Both the position numbers and the translations under genes were made by a program. From contig CAIZKA010000094.1 in the NCBI GenBank assembly GCA_903933395.1, positions 1 to 14,004 on the forward strand: a DNA stretch of 14,004 nt. The letters are read 5' to 3'. The notes beneath the pieces were generated by a model that was not told the origin of the DNA, ran no database searches, and worked only from the letters and a program-made list of their open reading frames with translations. The stretch is from an uncultured beta proteobacterium (GTDB lineage Bacteria > Pseudomonadota > Gammaproteobacteria > Burkholderiales > Rhodocyclaceae). Positions 7,089-14,004 of this stretch are shown piece after piece. Positions within the stretch are counted from its first letter, which is position 1. Every line of letters begins with the position of its first letter.

Positions 7089-7676
7089 TTATAGCGAGCC
7101 TTTGGTCGAAGGAATGGCGCCTGCTGCACGCGGATCGGCCTCGACCGCCATGCGCAGCGCACGGGCGAAGGCCTTGAACACGGTCTCGGCCTGATGGTGC
7201 GAATTGTCGCCGCGCAAGGCGTCGATATGCACTGTGATATTGGCGTGATTGACCAGTCCCTGGAAGAACTCGCGCACCAGATCGACATCGAACTCGCCGA
7301 TGGTCGCCCGCGTGAAGGGCACGTTGAAGACCAGCCCGGGCCGGCCGGACAGGTCCACCACCACACGCGACAGGGCCTCATCGAGTGGCACATAGGCGTG
7401 CCCATAACGGCGCAGGCCCTTCTTGTCGCCCCACGCCTTGGCCAATGCCTGGCCGATGGTGATGCCGACGTCCTCGATGGTGTGATGCGCATCGATGTGC
7501 AGATCGCCCTTGGCCTCGACCGTCAGGTCGATCATGCCGTGACGCGCGATCTGGTCCAGCATGTGGTCGAAAAAGCCGATGCCGGTGGCGAGTTTGGCCG
7601 CCCCCGTGCCATCGAGATCGAGGGCGACGCGGATTTTTGTTTCGAGCGTGTTGCGCGAGATGTCGGCTTGCCGCAT
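7089..7676 (-). CDS. hisB: Imidazoleglycerol-phosphate dehydratase (monofunctional HisB)
   Basis: HisB dehydrates imidazole glycerol phosphate to imidazole acetol phosphate. The product has 195 residues and is the dehydratase only, without the phosphatase domain found in enterobacteria, so histidinol-phosphate phosphatase must be encoded elsewhere. The manganese-binding motifs are clear: HHTIED (64-69) and SHHQAE (159-164), plus FFDHML (35-40). The ATG at 7676 gives the usual MRQADISRNTLETKI start. The gene has no Shine-Dalgarno sequence. Because hisC is inverted, hisB is here the first gene of its transcription unit (hisB-H-A-F-I) and faces hisC across 138 bases. Confidence 0.96.
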   Translation of the reverse strand: MRQADISRNTLETKIRVALDLDGTGAAKLATGIGFFDHMLDQIARHGMIDLTVEAKGDLHIDAHHTIEDVGITIGQALAKAWGDKKGLRRYGHAYVPLDEALSRVVVDLSGRPGLVFNVPFTRATIGEFDVDLVREFFQGLVNHANITVHIDALRGDNSHHQAETVFKAFARALRMAVEADPRAAGAIPSTKGSL

Positions 7677-7709
7677 GGCGTGATGATCAGGCAAAGGGTC
7701 GAGAACTGC

Positions 7710-7718
7710 ATGATACCA
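7710..7718 (-). promoter_or_regulatory. Candidate extended -10 promoter for hisBHAFI
   Basis: Read on the minus strand the bases are TGGTATCAT, an extended -10 element (TG-N-TATCAT, consensus TATAAT) with no good -35. A start point near 7703 would leave a leader of about 27 bases before hisB. The whole 7677-7814 space between the divergent hisB and hisC genes has to serve both directions. I see no clear promoter or ribosome binding site for hisC in it. The call is pattern-based only. Confidence 0.25.
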
Positions 7719-7814
7719 TCGGCACAATAGGCTGCACGTCGGGTCTGCTCGTAAAACCTGTGCGCCGCGCCGGAACTTCAATCACCACTTCCGCAACAAT
7801 CATTCCGCCTGACC

Positions 7815-8876
7815 ATGAGCCGTTTCTGGAGCGATGTCGTCAAGGGGCTCAAGCCCTACGTGCCGGGCGAGCAGCCCAGGCTCGCCAATCTCGTCAAACT
7901 CAATACCAACGAGAACCCCTACGGTCCTTCGCCGCGCGCTCTCGATGCGATCCGCGCCGCCACCGGAGAGTCGCTGCGGCTTTACCCCGATCCCAATGCC
8001 GAGCAGTTGAAGCTGGCAATCGGCAAATATCACGGCGTCGGCGCACAGAATGTCTTCGTCGGCAATGGCTCGGACGAAGTCCTCGCCCACATCTTTCTCG
8101 GTCTCCTGAAGCAGGCGCAGCCAATCCTGTTCCCCGACATCAGCTACAGTTTTTATCCGGTGTATTGCGGCTTGTATCAGGTCGCCTTCGAAACGATTCC
8201 GCTGGCCGACGATTTTTCGATTCAGGTGGACGCCTACACAAAGCCCAACGGCGGGATCATTTTCCCCAACCCGAATGCGCCGACCGGTTGTCTGGTGTCT
8301 CTGGCCGACATCGAACGCCTGTTGAAATCGAATCAGGATTCGGTGGTAGTGATCGACGAGGCCTATGTCGATTTCGGCGGCGAGAGCGCGATTCCGCTGA
8401 CCGCCAAATTCCCGAACCTGCTGGTGGTGCAGACGCTGTCCAAATCGCGCTCGCTGGCGGGCCTGCGGGTCGGCTTCGCGGTCGGCCACACCGACCTGAT
8501 CGAAGCTCTGGAAAGGGTCAAGAACAGCTTCAATTCCTATCCGCTGGACCGGCTGGCGATTGCCGGTGCGGTTGCCGCCTTCGAGGACCGCGAGTATTTC
8601 GAGAAAACCTGCGAGGCCGTCATCGCGACCCGCGAGAGGCTGACCGGCGAATTGAACGCGCTGGGCTTCGAGGTGCTGCCATCAAAGGCCAATTTCATTT
8701 TCGCCCGCCATCCGCAACACGATGCCGAAGAGTCGGCGCTGGCGCTACGGCAACGCAGCATCATAGTGCGTCACTTCAAGCTGCCGCGCATCGAGCAGTT
8801 CCTGCGGATTACCGTCGGGACGGACGAACAGTGCGCGGCATTGGTTACCGCACTCAGGGAAATCCTCAGGGCTTGA
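7815..8876 (+). CDS. hisC: Histidinol-phosphate aminotransferase HisC, inverted relative to the other his genes
   Basis: HisC is a PLP enzyme that transfers an amino group from glutamate to imidazole acetol phosphate. The product has 353 residues, normal for a proteobacterial HisC. Seen are KLNTNENPYGPSP (28-40), FVGNGSDEVL (81-90), PNPNAPTG (151-158), VIDEAYVDF (179-187, Asp181) and TLSKSRSLAGLRVGF (207-221) with the PLP lysine Lys210. It lies between hisD and hisB, its standard slot, but reads in the opposite direction, converging with hisD (43 bases apart) and diverging from hisB. The ATG at 7815 matches the family N-terminus MSRFW, but no Shine-Dalgarno precedes it. Its final codon and stop lie inside a 27-base repeat that mirrors the hisD end, so the last residues may have been reshaped by rearrangement. 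Confidence 0.95.
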   Translation: MSRFWSDVVKGLKPYVPGEQPRLANLVKLNTNENPYGPSPRALDAIRAATGESLRLYPDPNAEQLKLAIGKYHGVGAQNVFVGNGSDEVLAHIFLGLLKQAQPILFPDISYSFYPVYCGLYQVAFETIPLADDFSIQVDAYTKPNGGIIFPNPNAPTGCLVSLADIERLLKSNQDSVVVIDEAYVDFGGESAIPLTAKFPNLLVVQTLSKSRSLAGLRVGFAVGHTDLIEALERVKNSFNSYPLDRLAIAGAVAAFEDREYFEKTCEAVIATRERLTGELNALGFEVLPSKANFIFARHPQHDAEESALALRQRSIIVRHFKLPRIEQFLRITVGTDEQCAALVTALREILRA

Positions 8877-8949
8877 GGCGCAGTTCCGCCGACTAAGGCT
8901 TGATGCGCAGTTCCGCTGACTAGGGTTTGATGCGCAGCTCTGCTGCGCG
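8869..8949. repeat. Three tandem 27-base copies of the hisD 3' end at the hisC/hisD junction
   Basis: The copies are 8869-8895, 8896-8922 and 8923-8949. The first two match at 24 of 27 positions. The third, which is the true end of the hisD reading frame, matches the second at 19 of its first 23 positions. Read on the hisD strand, each copy encodes AELR-I/L-KP followed by a stop (TAG, TAG, TGA), and because 27 is a multiple of 3 the frame is kept. The outermost copy overlaps the last two codons of hisC. Tandem duplication by slippage or during repair at an inversion breakpoint is the simplest origin. Confidence 0.9.
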
Positions 8950-10215
8950 GGCGTGGGCTGTGAGGCCTTCGCCATGCGCGAGCGTCGCGGCTATCGGCCC
9001 CAGGGTTTGTGCACCGGCCGGCGACACCTCGATCAGGCTGGAGCGCTTCTGAAAATCGTAGACGCCCAACGGCGAAGAAAAGCGCGCGCTGCGCGAGGTA
9101 GGCAACACGTGGTTGGGGCCGGCGCAGTAGTCGCCGAGCGATTCCGATGCATAGTGGCCGATAAAGATCGCGCCGGCATGGCGAATTTTTTCCACCAGCG
9201 GCGACGGATCGCTCACCGCCAGTTCGAGGTGTTCCGGCGCAATCCGGTTGGCCAGCGTGCAGGCTTCGTCGAGGTCGGCCACCTGGATCAAGGCGCCGCG
9301 CCCCTTGAGAGAGGCGGAAATCACTTCGCGGCGCGGCATGGTCGGCAACAGTCTTTCGATGCTCGCCGCAACCCGCGCGATGAACTCCGCATCGGGACTC
9401 AGCAGGATAGCCTGCGCCAGTTCGTCATGCTCGGCCTGGGCGAACAGATCGATGGCGACCCATTCCGGATTCGCCGAGGCATCGGCGATGATCAGCACTT
9501 CCGAGGGGCCGGCGACCATGTCGATGCCTACCGTGCCGAAGACGCGACGCTTGGCCGCCGCCACATAGGCGTTGCCTGGGCCGACGATCTTGTCCACCTG
9601 CGGAATGGTTTGCGTGCCGTAAGCGAGTGCCGCCACGGCCTGCGCCCCGCCCAATGTAAACACCCGGTCGACACCGGAAAGACAGGCGGCGGCCAGCACC
9701 AGCGCATTCTTCTCACCGCGCGGCGTGGGCACCACCATGATGAGTTCGCCGACGCCGGCTACCTTGGCCGGCAGGGCATTCATCAGCACCGAACTCGGAT
9801 AGGCCGCCTTGCCGCCCGGCACGTAAAGACCGACGCGGTCGAGCGGCGTGACCTTCTGGCCCAGGCGCGTCCCGTCGGCTTCGGTGAAACTCCATGATTC
9901 GAGCTTCTGCCGCTCATGATACGACGTCACACGTTGCGCCGCCGCTTCAAGCGCGGTGCGCTGGGCGGAAGGAAGTCTGTCGAGCGCATGCCGCAGTTCG
10001 CTGCGGGGCAGTTCGAGTTCGGCCAGGGTGCCGGCATCGAGTTTGTCGAAGCGGCGCGTGTAGTCGAGCACCGCCGCATCGCCCTCGGTGCGCACCCGCC
10101 GGAGAATTTCGGAGACGGTCTGTTCGATGGCATCGTCGGTCGAATGATCGAAATGCAGCAACGCATCGAGCGTGGCGAGAAAGCCGGCATCGCGCGTCGA
10201 CAGGCGGCGAATCAT
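8920..10215 (-). CDS. hisD: Histidinol dehydrogenase
   Basis: HisD performs the last two steps, oxidising histidinol to histidine with two NAD+. The product has 431 residues, a normal length. Family features are VGLYVPGGKAAYPSSVLMN (128-146), GGAQAVAALAYGT (189-201), KIVGPGN (209-215), AGPSEVL (235-241), the catalytic Glu328-His329 pair in APEHLEL, and predicted zinc ligands Gln260, His263, Asp362 and His421. The ATG at 10215 overlaps the hisG stop (ATGA) and has AAGGAG about 8 bases upstream. A longer open frame to 10572 is a shadow of hisG. The stop is TAG at 8920-8922, and beyond it lie two more in-frame copies of the C-terminal coding segment, each with its own stop. Confidence 0.96.
   Translation of the reverse strand: MIRRLSTRDAGFLATLDALLHFDHSTDDAIEQTVSEILRRVRTEGDAAVLDYTRRFDKLDAGTLAELELPRSELRHALDRLPSAQRTALEAAAQRVTSYHERQKLESWSFTEADGTRLGQKVTPLDRVGLYVPGGKAAYPSSVLMNALPAKVAGVGELIMVVPTPRGEKNALVLAAACLSGVDRVFTLGGAQAVAALAYGTQTIPQVDKIVGPGNAYVAAAKRRVFGTVGIDMVAGPSEVLIIADASANPEWVAIDLFAQAEHDELAQAILLSPDAEFIARVAASIERLLPTMPRREVISASLKGRGALIQVADLDEACTLANRIAPEHLELAVSDPSPLVEKIRHAGAIFIGHYASESLGDYCAGPNHVLPTSRSARFSSPLGVYDFQKRSSLIEVSPAGAQTLGPIAATLAHGEGLTAHARAAELRIKP
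8932..8948. other. Perfect 7-bp hairpin in the hisD 3' end
   Basis: GCGCAGC, loop TCT, GCTGCGC forms an uninterrupted 7-bp GC-rich stem inside the last codons of hisD and 55 bases past the hisC stop. It lacks a T-tract. It could help end the hisC transcript or protect the hisD message, but it may only reflect the Ala-Ala-Glu-Leu-Arg codons. The two outer repeat copies have lost the palindrome. Confidence 0.35.
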
Positions 10216-10853
10216 TTGATCGCTCCTTCGATCGCCGCGATTACCGGCTGCAGCAGTTCGCGCTTCATCTTCAACGCCGCCTGATTGACCACGAGGCGCG
10301 AGGAGATGTTCATGATCTCCTCGACCTCGACCAGATTGTTGGCTTTCAGCGTGCTGCCGCTGGACACCAGATCGACAATCGCTTCTGCCAACCCGGCCAA
10401 TGGCGCCAGTTCCATCGAGCCGTAGAGCTTGATCAGGTCGACATGGACGCCCTTGGCGGCGAAGTGCTCGCGCGCCACGCTGATGTACTTGGTCGCGATG
10501 CGCAGCCTGGCGCCTTGCCGGACTGCGGCGGCGTAATCGAAACCGGCCGGGGCCGCGACGCACATACGGCATTTGGCGATCCTGAGGTCGAGCGGCTGAT
10601 ACAGCCCCGCCCCGCCGTGCTCGAGCAGCACGTCCTTGCCGGCTATGCCCATGTCCGCCGCGCCATATTGCACGTAGGTCGGGACGTCGGAGGCACGCAC
10701 GATGACCACCCGCACGTCGGGGCGGTTGGTGCCTATGATCAGCTTGCGCGACTTCTCGGGATCTTCGGCCGGGACGATGCCCGCCGCGGCCAGCAGCGGC
10801 AGGGTTTCCTCGAAGATTCGGCCCTTCGACAGGGCGATGGTTATTCCGCTCAT
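10212..10853 (-). CDS. hisG: ATP phosphoribosyltransferase, short form HisG
   Basis: HisG joins ATP and PRPP, the first and controlled step of histidine synthesis. The product has 213 residues and lacks the C-terminal regulatory domain of long HisG, so by family knowledge it should work as an octamer with HisZ, which is not in this window. Seen are ITIALSKGRIFEETLPLL (4-21), RASDVPTYVQYGAADMGIAGKD (53-74 region), RIATKYI near 138-144 and the PRPP-binding loop AIVDLVSSGSTLKANNL (about 159-175). The ATG at 10853 follows the murA stop by 4 bases. No Shine-Dalgarno is seen, so it is probably coupled to murA. Its stop overlaps the hisD start. Confidence 0.95.
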   Translation of the reverse strand: MSGITIALSKGRIFEETLPLLAAAGIVPAEDPEKSRKLIIGTNRPDVRVVIVRASDVPTYVQYGAADMGIAGKDVLLEHGGAGLYQPLDLRIAKCRMCVAAPAGFDYAAAVRQGARLRIATKYISVAREHFAAKGVHVDLIKLYGSMELAPLAGLAEAIVDLVSSGSTLKANNLVEVEEIMNISSRLVVNQAALKMKRELLQPVIAAIEGAIK

Positions 10854-10857
10854 GAGA

Positions 10858-12126
10858 CTATTTTACCCGTCGAATGTCGGCGCCCAAAGCCGCCAGCTTG
10901 TTCTCCAGTCCTTCGTAGCCGCGGTCGAGATGGTAGATGCGCTCGATCAGGGTTTCGCCCTGCGCCACCAGACCGGCAATGACCAGGCTGGCCGACGCGC
11001 GCAGGTCGGTGGCCATCACGGTGGCGCCGTCGAGCTTGGCGACCCCCTTGACGAAGGCCGTGTTGCCGTCGATCTTGATGTCGGCGCCGAGCCGGATCAG
11101 CTCCACTGCGTGCATGAAACGGTTCTCGAAAATCGTTTCGCGCATCACGGCCGTGCCTTCGGCGACCGCGTTGATGGCCATGAACTGGGCCTGCATGTCG
11201 GTCGGGAAAGCCGGATACGGCGCGGTGCGGATGCTCACTGCGGTCAGCCGCGGCGGCGCCTTGAGGCGGATCGCGTCGCGCTCGGCGACGATCTCGCAGC
11301 CGGTATCCATCAGCTTGTCAATCACGGCATCGAGATGCGCCGCCGAGGCGCCGGTCAGGCGTATTTCGCCGCCCGTCGCCGCTGCGGCACAAAGATAGGT
11401 GCCGGTCTCGATGCGGTCCGGCATTATGCGGTGGCTTGTCCCGTGCAAGGCATCAACGCCCTGAATGCGGATCACGTCGCCGCCGGCACCGGAAATTCGC
11501 GCGCCCATGGCGACCAGGCAATTGGCGAGATCGACCACTTCCGGCTCGCGCGCCGCGTTCTCGATCACGGTTTCGCCCTGCGCCAGGCAGGCCGCCATCA
11601 TCAGGTTCTCGGTGCCGGTGACCGTCACCATGTCGGTGAACAGACGGGCTCCCTTCAATCGCGTGGCACGGGCATGGACATAGCCCTGCTCGACGGCGAT
11701 CTCGGCGCCCATCGCGGTGAGGCCCTTGATGTGCTGGTCCACCGGCCGCGCGCCGATGGCGCAGCCGCCGGGCAGCGATACCTTCGCCTCGCCGGTGCGC
11801 GCGACCAGCGGCCCCAGCACCAGGATCGAGGCGCGCATGGTCTTGACCATTTCGTAGGGCGCCACGGCGTTGTTCAGGCCCGAGGCATCCAGCGTCACCG
11901 TATCGCCGGCGCCGACTTCTGATTTTTCGCGCGTAACCTTGACGCCCATCTGCGCCAGCAGCTTGAGCATGGTGCCAATGTCGTTGAGGTGCGGCACATT
12001 GGTGAATGTCACCGGCTCCTTCGTCAGCAACGCCGCGCACAGCAATGGCAGGGCGGCATTTTTCGCGCCGGAAATGGCCACCTCCCCCGAAAGCGGAATG
12101 CCTCCCGCGATCAGCAGCTTATCCAT
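10858..12126 (-). CDS. murA: UDP-N-acetylglucosamine 1-carboxyvinyltransferase
   Basis: MurA adds enolpyruvate from PEP to UDP-GlcNAc, the first committed step of peptidoglycan synthesis, in the cytosol. The product has 422 residues, matching the usual 419-425. SGAKNAALP (19-27) carries the Lys22/Asn23 pair. PGGCAIGARPVDQH (119-132) carries the PEP-reactive Cys122, so the fosfomycin-sensitive cysteine form is present. LTGTENLMMAA-type and FPTDMQAQF motifs are also present. The ATG at 12126 has GGAGGA about 9-10 bases upstream and overlaps the ibaG stop by 8 bases (ATGGATAA). The order ibaG-murA is shared with many proteobacteria, and murA followed by hisG is common in Betaproteobacteria. Confidence 0.97.
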   Translation of the reverse strand: MDKLLIAGGIPLSGEVAISGAKNAALPLLCAALLTKEPVTFTNVPHLNDIGTMLKLLAQMGVKVTREKSEVGAGDTVTLDASGLNNAVAPYEMVKTMRASILVLGPLVARTGEAKVSLPGGCAIGARPVDQHIKGLTAMGAEIAVEQGYVHARATRLKGARLFTDMVTVTGTENLMMAACLAQGETVIENAAREPEVVDLANCLVAMGARISGAGGDVIRIQGVDALHGTSHRIMPDRIETGTYLCAAAATGGEIRLTGASAAHLDAVIDKLMDTGCEIVAERDAIRLKAPPRLTAVSIRTAPYPAFPTDMQAQFMAINAVAEGTAVMRETIFENRFMHAVELIRLGADIKIDGNTAFVKGVAKLDGATVMATDLRASASLVIAGLVAQGETLIERIYHLDRGYEGLENKLAALGADIRRVK

Positions 12127-12361
12127 TGGCTTTCCATTCCTCCGGAGTCAGGGTCTGCATCGACAGGGCGTGCAGTTCGCCCGAATCGAAGCGCGCCTTG
12201 AGGATGGCATTGATGCGCTGCTGGCGCTTGACGCGGTTCAGGCCGGCAAACTCGCCGCTGACGATGACGGCGGCGAAATGGTGGCCGTCACCCTCGACCG
12301 AAAGATGCTCGCAGGGCAGACCGGAGGCAATCCAGGTCTCGATTTGTTTCGGGTCAAGCAT
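12119..12361 (-). CDS. ibaG: BolA family protein, IbaG/YrbA type
   Basis: This is a small BolA-fold protein of 80 residues. Family members bind monothiol glutaredoxins and [2Fe-2S] clusters and have been linked to acid stress. The IbaG-like pattern is clear: GLPCEHLSVEGDGHHFAAVI (14-33), then NRVKRQQRINAIL (42-54) and LHALSMQTLTPEEW (63-76), with the conserved His64 expected to take part in cluster binding. The ATG at 12361 has GGAG about 8 bases upstream. The gene starts 12 bases after yadH and overlaps murA, so it is translated as part of the same message. Confidence 0.92.
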   Translation of the reverse strand: MLDPKQIETWIASGLPCEHLSVEGDGHHFAAVIVSGEFAGLNRVKRQQRINAILKARFDSGELHALSMQTLTPEEWKANG

Positions 12362-12373
12362 GGGTAGGACTCC

Positions 12374-13129
12374 TCAATTTCGCAGCTTGTAGCCGCGCTT
12401 CAGCAGATTCAGGGTAAAGGCGGTCAGTACCGCAAGGCACATACCGACCACGGCGAGGCTCAGCCAAGGCGAGGCGTCGGAGATGCCGAAGAAGCCATGG
12501 CGAAAGCCGTCGATCATATAAAAAACCGGGTTCCAGTGGGACACCTGCTGCCAGAATGGCGGCAATGAATTGATCGAGTAGAAAACACCGGAGAGGAAGG
12601 TCAGCGGCATGATCAGGAAGTTCTGGAAGGCGGCGAGCTGGTCGAATTTCTCCGCCCAGATGCCGGCGATCACCCCGAGGCTGCCAAGTATCGCACCGCC
12701 CATCAGCGCGAAGACGAGAATCCACTGCGGTTCGGCAAAGGTCAGCGGTGCAAACCAGAAGGTGGCCAGCAGGACGCCCGCCCCCACCACGAAACCGCGC
12801 ACCACGGACGCCAGAACATAGGCGAGGAAGAATTCGAGATAAGAGATCGGCGGCAAGAGGACGAAGACAATGTTGCCCGTGACCTTCGACTGGATCAGGG
12901 ACGATGATGAGTTGGCGAAAGCGTTTTGCAGCACCGACATCATCACCAGCCCGGGAACCAGAAACGCCGTGTAACTGATGCCGTGCACCTTCACATGATC
13001 TTCCAGCACATGGGAAAAGATCAGCAGGTAGAGCAGCGAAGTGAGCACAGGCGCCGCAACGGTCTGCGTGCCGACCTTCCAGAAGCGCAGCACTTCCTTG
13101 TAGAGCAAGGTGGAAAAGCCGTGGCCCAT
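12374..13129 (-). CDS. yadH: ABC-2 type transporter permease, YadH family
   Basis: The product has 251 residues with six predicted membrane helices. It closely resembles E. coli YadH by motif: FLVPGLVMMSVLQNAFANSS (56-75), TFLSGVFYSINSLPPFW (177-193) and HWNPVFYMIDGFRHGFFGI (198-216). It forms an inner-membrane exporter with the ATPase encoded immediately upstream. The ATG at 13129 comes 1 base after the stop of the ATPase gene, so the two are translationally coupled. The substrate is unknown. In related bacteria this pair often lies between the mla lipid-transport genes and ibaG-murA, so an envelope-related substrate is plausible but is inference. Confidence 0.92.
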   Translation of the reverse strand: MGHGFSTLLYKEVLRFWKVGTQTVAAPVLTSLLYLLIFSHVLEDHVKVHGISYTAFLVPGLVMMSVLQNAFANSSSSLIQSKVTGNIVFVLLPPISYLEFFLAYVLASVVRGFVVGAGVLLATFWFAPLTFAEPQWILVFALMGGAILGSLGVIAGIWAEKFDQLAAFQNFLIMPLTFLSGVFYSINSLPPFWQQVSHWNPVFYMIDGFRHGFFGISDASPWLSLAVVGMCLAVLTAFTLNLLKRGYKLRN

Positions 13130-13130
13130 G

Positions 13131-14004
13131 TCAATTCACCGGCGCCTCGGCCTGCCCCTGCATCACGCGGATGAAGACCTCTTCCAGGTCAGGCTTGCCG
13201 ATTTCAAGATCATCTATCCGGCAGCCTGCCTCGCGGATACGCCCCAGCAGCGGCTCGACTTCGGCAAAATCATCAAAGGGAAGGGACCACCAGCCGCCGC
13301 TTTGCGCCGCCCCGCGAACCAGATCCGCCGGCAACTCGCCGCGACTGCGCAGGCGCAGGGTATGGGTCGAAAAACGGCGCAGCAGCCTGGCGGTAGTATC
13401 GAGCGCGACGACGCGCCCGGACTGGAGCATGGCAATCCGGCTGCACAGGCTCTCGGCCTCTTCAAGGTAATGCGTGGTCAGCACGATGGTATGTCCCGCC
13501 TCATTCAGGCGCCGGATGAACGCCCACAAGGTCTGCCGCAGTTCGACGTCGACTCCCGCCGTCGGTTCGTCGAGCACGATCACCGGCGGGCGGTGCACCA
13601 GCGCCTGGGCGACCAGCACGCGGCGCTTCATGCCGCCGGACAGCATGCGCATGTTGGCGTTGGCCTTCGACGTCAAACCGAGGTTTTCGAGGATCTCGTC
13701 TATCCAGCTGTCGTTGTCGCCGATGCCGAAGTAGCCGGACTGGATTTTCAGCGATTCGCGTACCGTAAAAAAGGGATCGAACACCAGCTCCTGGGGCACC
13801 ACCCCGAGATGGCGGCGCGCAGCGCGATAGTCGGACTGGACATCGTGCCCCATGACGCTGAGGCTGCCGGCATCGGCGCGGACCAATCCGGCCAGAGCTG
13901 AAATCAGGGTTGTCTTGCCTGCGCCATTGGGGCCAAGCAAACCAAAGAATTCCCCCGGCTCGACCTCAAGATCGACCCGGTCCAGTGCCCGGGTGCTGCC
14001 AAAG
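13131..14004 (-). CDS. yadG: ABC transporter ATP-binding protein, YadG family (5' end outside window)
   Basis: About 290 residues are visible. The reading frame runs off the right edge, with roughly 10-20 N-terminal residues missing. Walker A is GPNGAGKTT (24-32 of the visible part), the Q-loop is VVPQE (68-72), the signature is LSGGMKRR (121-128), Walker B is VIVLDEP (141-147) and the switch histidine is in TTHYLEEAE (176-184). A C-terminal extension of about 90 residues, ending in DLEEVFIRVM, is typical of ATPases of ABC-2 exporters. The TTG at 13940 sits inside the conserved GLLGPNG stretch and cannot be the start. The gene powers the YadH permease and precedes it by 1 base. Confidence 0.93.
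   Translation of the reverse strand, partial: FGSTRALDRVDLEVEPGEFFGLLGPNGAGKTTLISALAGLVRADAGSLSVMGHDVQSDYRAARRHLGVVPQELVFDPFFTVRESLKIQSGYFGIGDNDSWIDEILENLGLTSKANANMRMLSGGMKRRVLVAQALVHRPPVIVLDEPTAGVDVELRQTLWAFIRRLNEAGHTIVLTTHYLEEAESLCSRIAMLQSGRVVALDTTARLLRRFSTHTLRLRSRGELPADLVRGAAQSGGWWSLPFDDFAEVEPLLGRIREAGCRIDDLEIGKPDLEEVFIRVMQGQAEAPVN

Noticed and set aside
7771..8915. Short inverted match CGGAACT (7771-7777) against AGTTCCG (8882-8888 and 8909-8915) flanking hisC, which could be inversion endpoints.
   Set aside because: Seven bases with only loose similarity beyond them is expected by chance in this much sequence. It would need comparison with relatives.
7803..8920. TTCCGCCTGAC at 7803-7813 resembles TTCCGCTGAC at 8911-8920 on the other side of hisC.
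   Set aside because: It is in direct and not inverted orientation, needs a gap to align, and is too short to be an attachment site or insertion duplication.

Overview
The window looks like a chromosomal segment of a GC-rich betaproteobacterium. The evidence is the gene order yadG-yadH-ibaG(bolA)-murA-hisG-hisD and later hisB-hisH-hisA-hisF-hisI, the short-form HisG, the monofunctional HisB and the class I PPK2. A Rhodocyclales or Nitrosomonadales relative is my best guess, but the sequence alone does not fix the genus. No tRNA, rRNA, insertion sequence, phage gene or CRISPR array was seen.

Layout. The left third (1-4428) is accessory. It holds the C-terminal half of a SulP-STAS anion transporter (+), cut by the window edge. 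Next is a lower-GC secreted protein resembling DUF3047 (-), possibly preceded on its strand by a small doubtful ORF. Then come a PPK2 polyphosphate kinase (+) and, 32 bases downstream, a polytopic membrane protein of unknown function (+). The right two thirds (4482-14004) are a compact minus-strand block read from right to left: an ABC transporter (yadG, cut by the right edge, and yadH), the BolA-like ibaG, murA, and histidine biosynthesis genes. Neighbouring genes there mostly overlap or are separated by 12 bases or fewer, with one 40-base gap before hisA.

How the genes work together. HisG, HisI, HisA, HisH/HisF, HisB, HisC and HisD cover most of the pathway from ATP and PRPP to histidine. 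Not in the window are HisE (PRA-PH), the HisZ subunit that short HisG needs, and a histidinol-phosphate phosphatase. YadG/YadH form an ABC-2 exporter. MurA makes the first committed peptidoglycan precursor. PPK2 links polyphosphate to nucleotide pools.

Most unusual feature. hisC sits in its expected place between hisD and hisB but is inverted onto the plus strand. This splits the his genes into murA-hisGD (-), hisC (+) and hisBHAFI (-). Exactly at the hisC/hisD convergent junction lie three 27-base tandem copies of the hisD 3' end, each re-encoding a similar C-terminal octapeptide and a stop codon. The last copy overlaps the end of hisC. The his cluster also stops abruptly after hisI, without the hisE that usually follows. 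Together these suggest local rearrangement. I did not see a complete new defence or mobile system.
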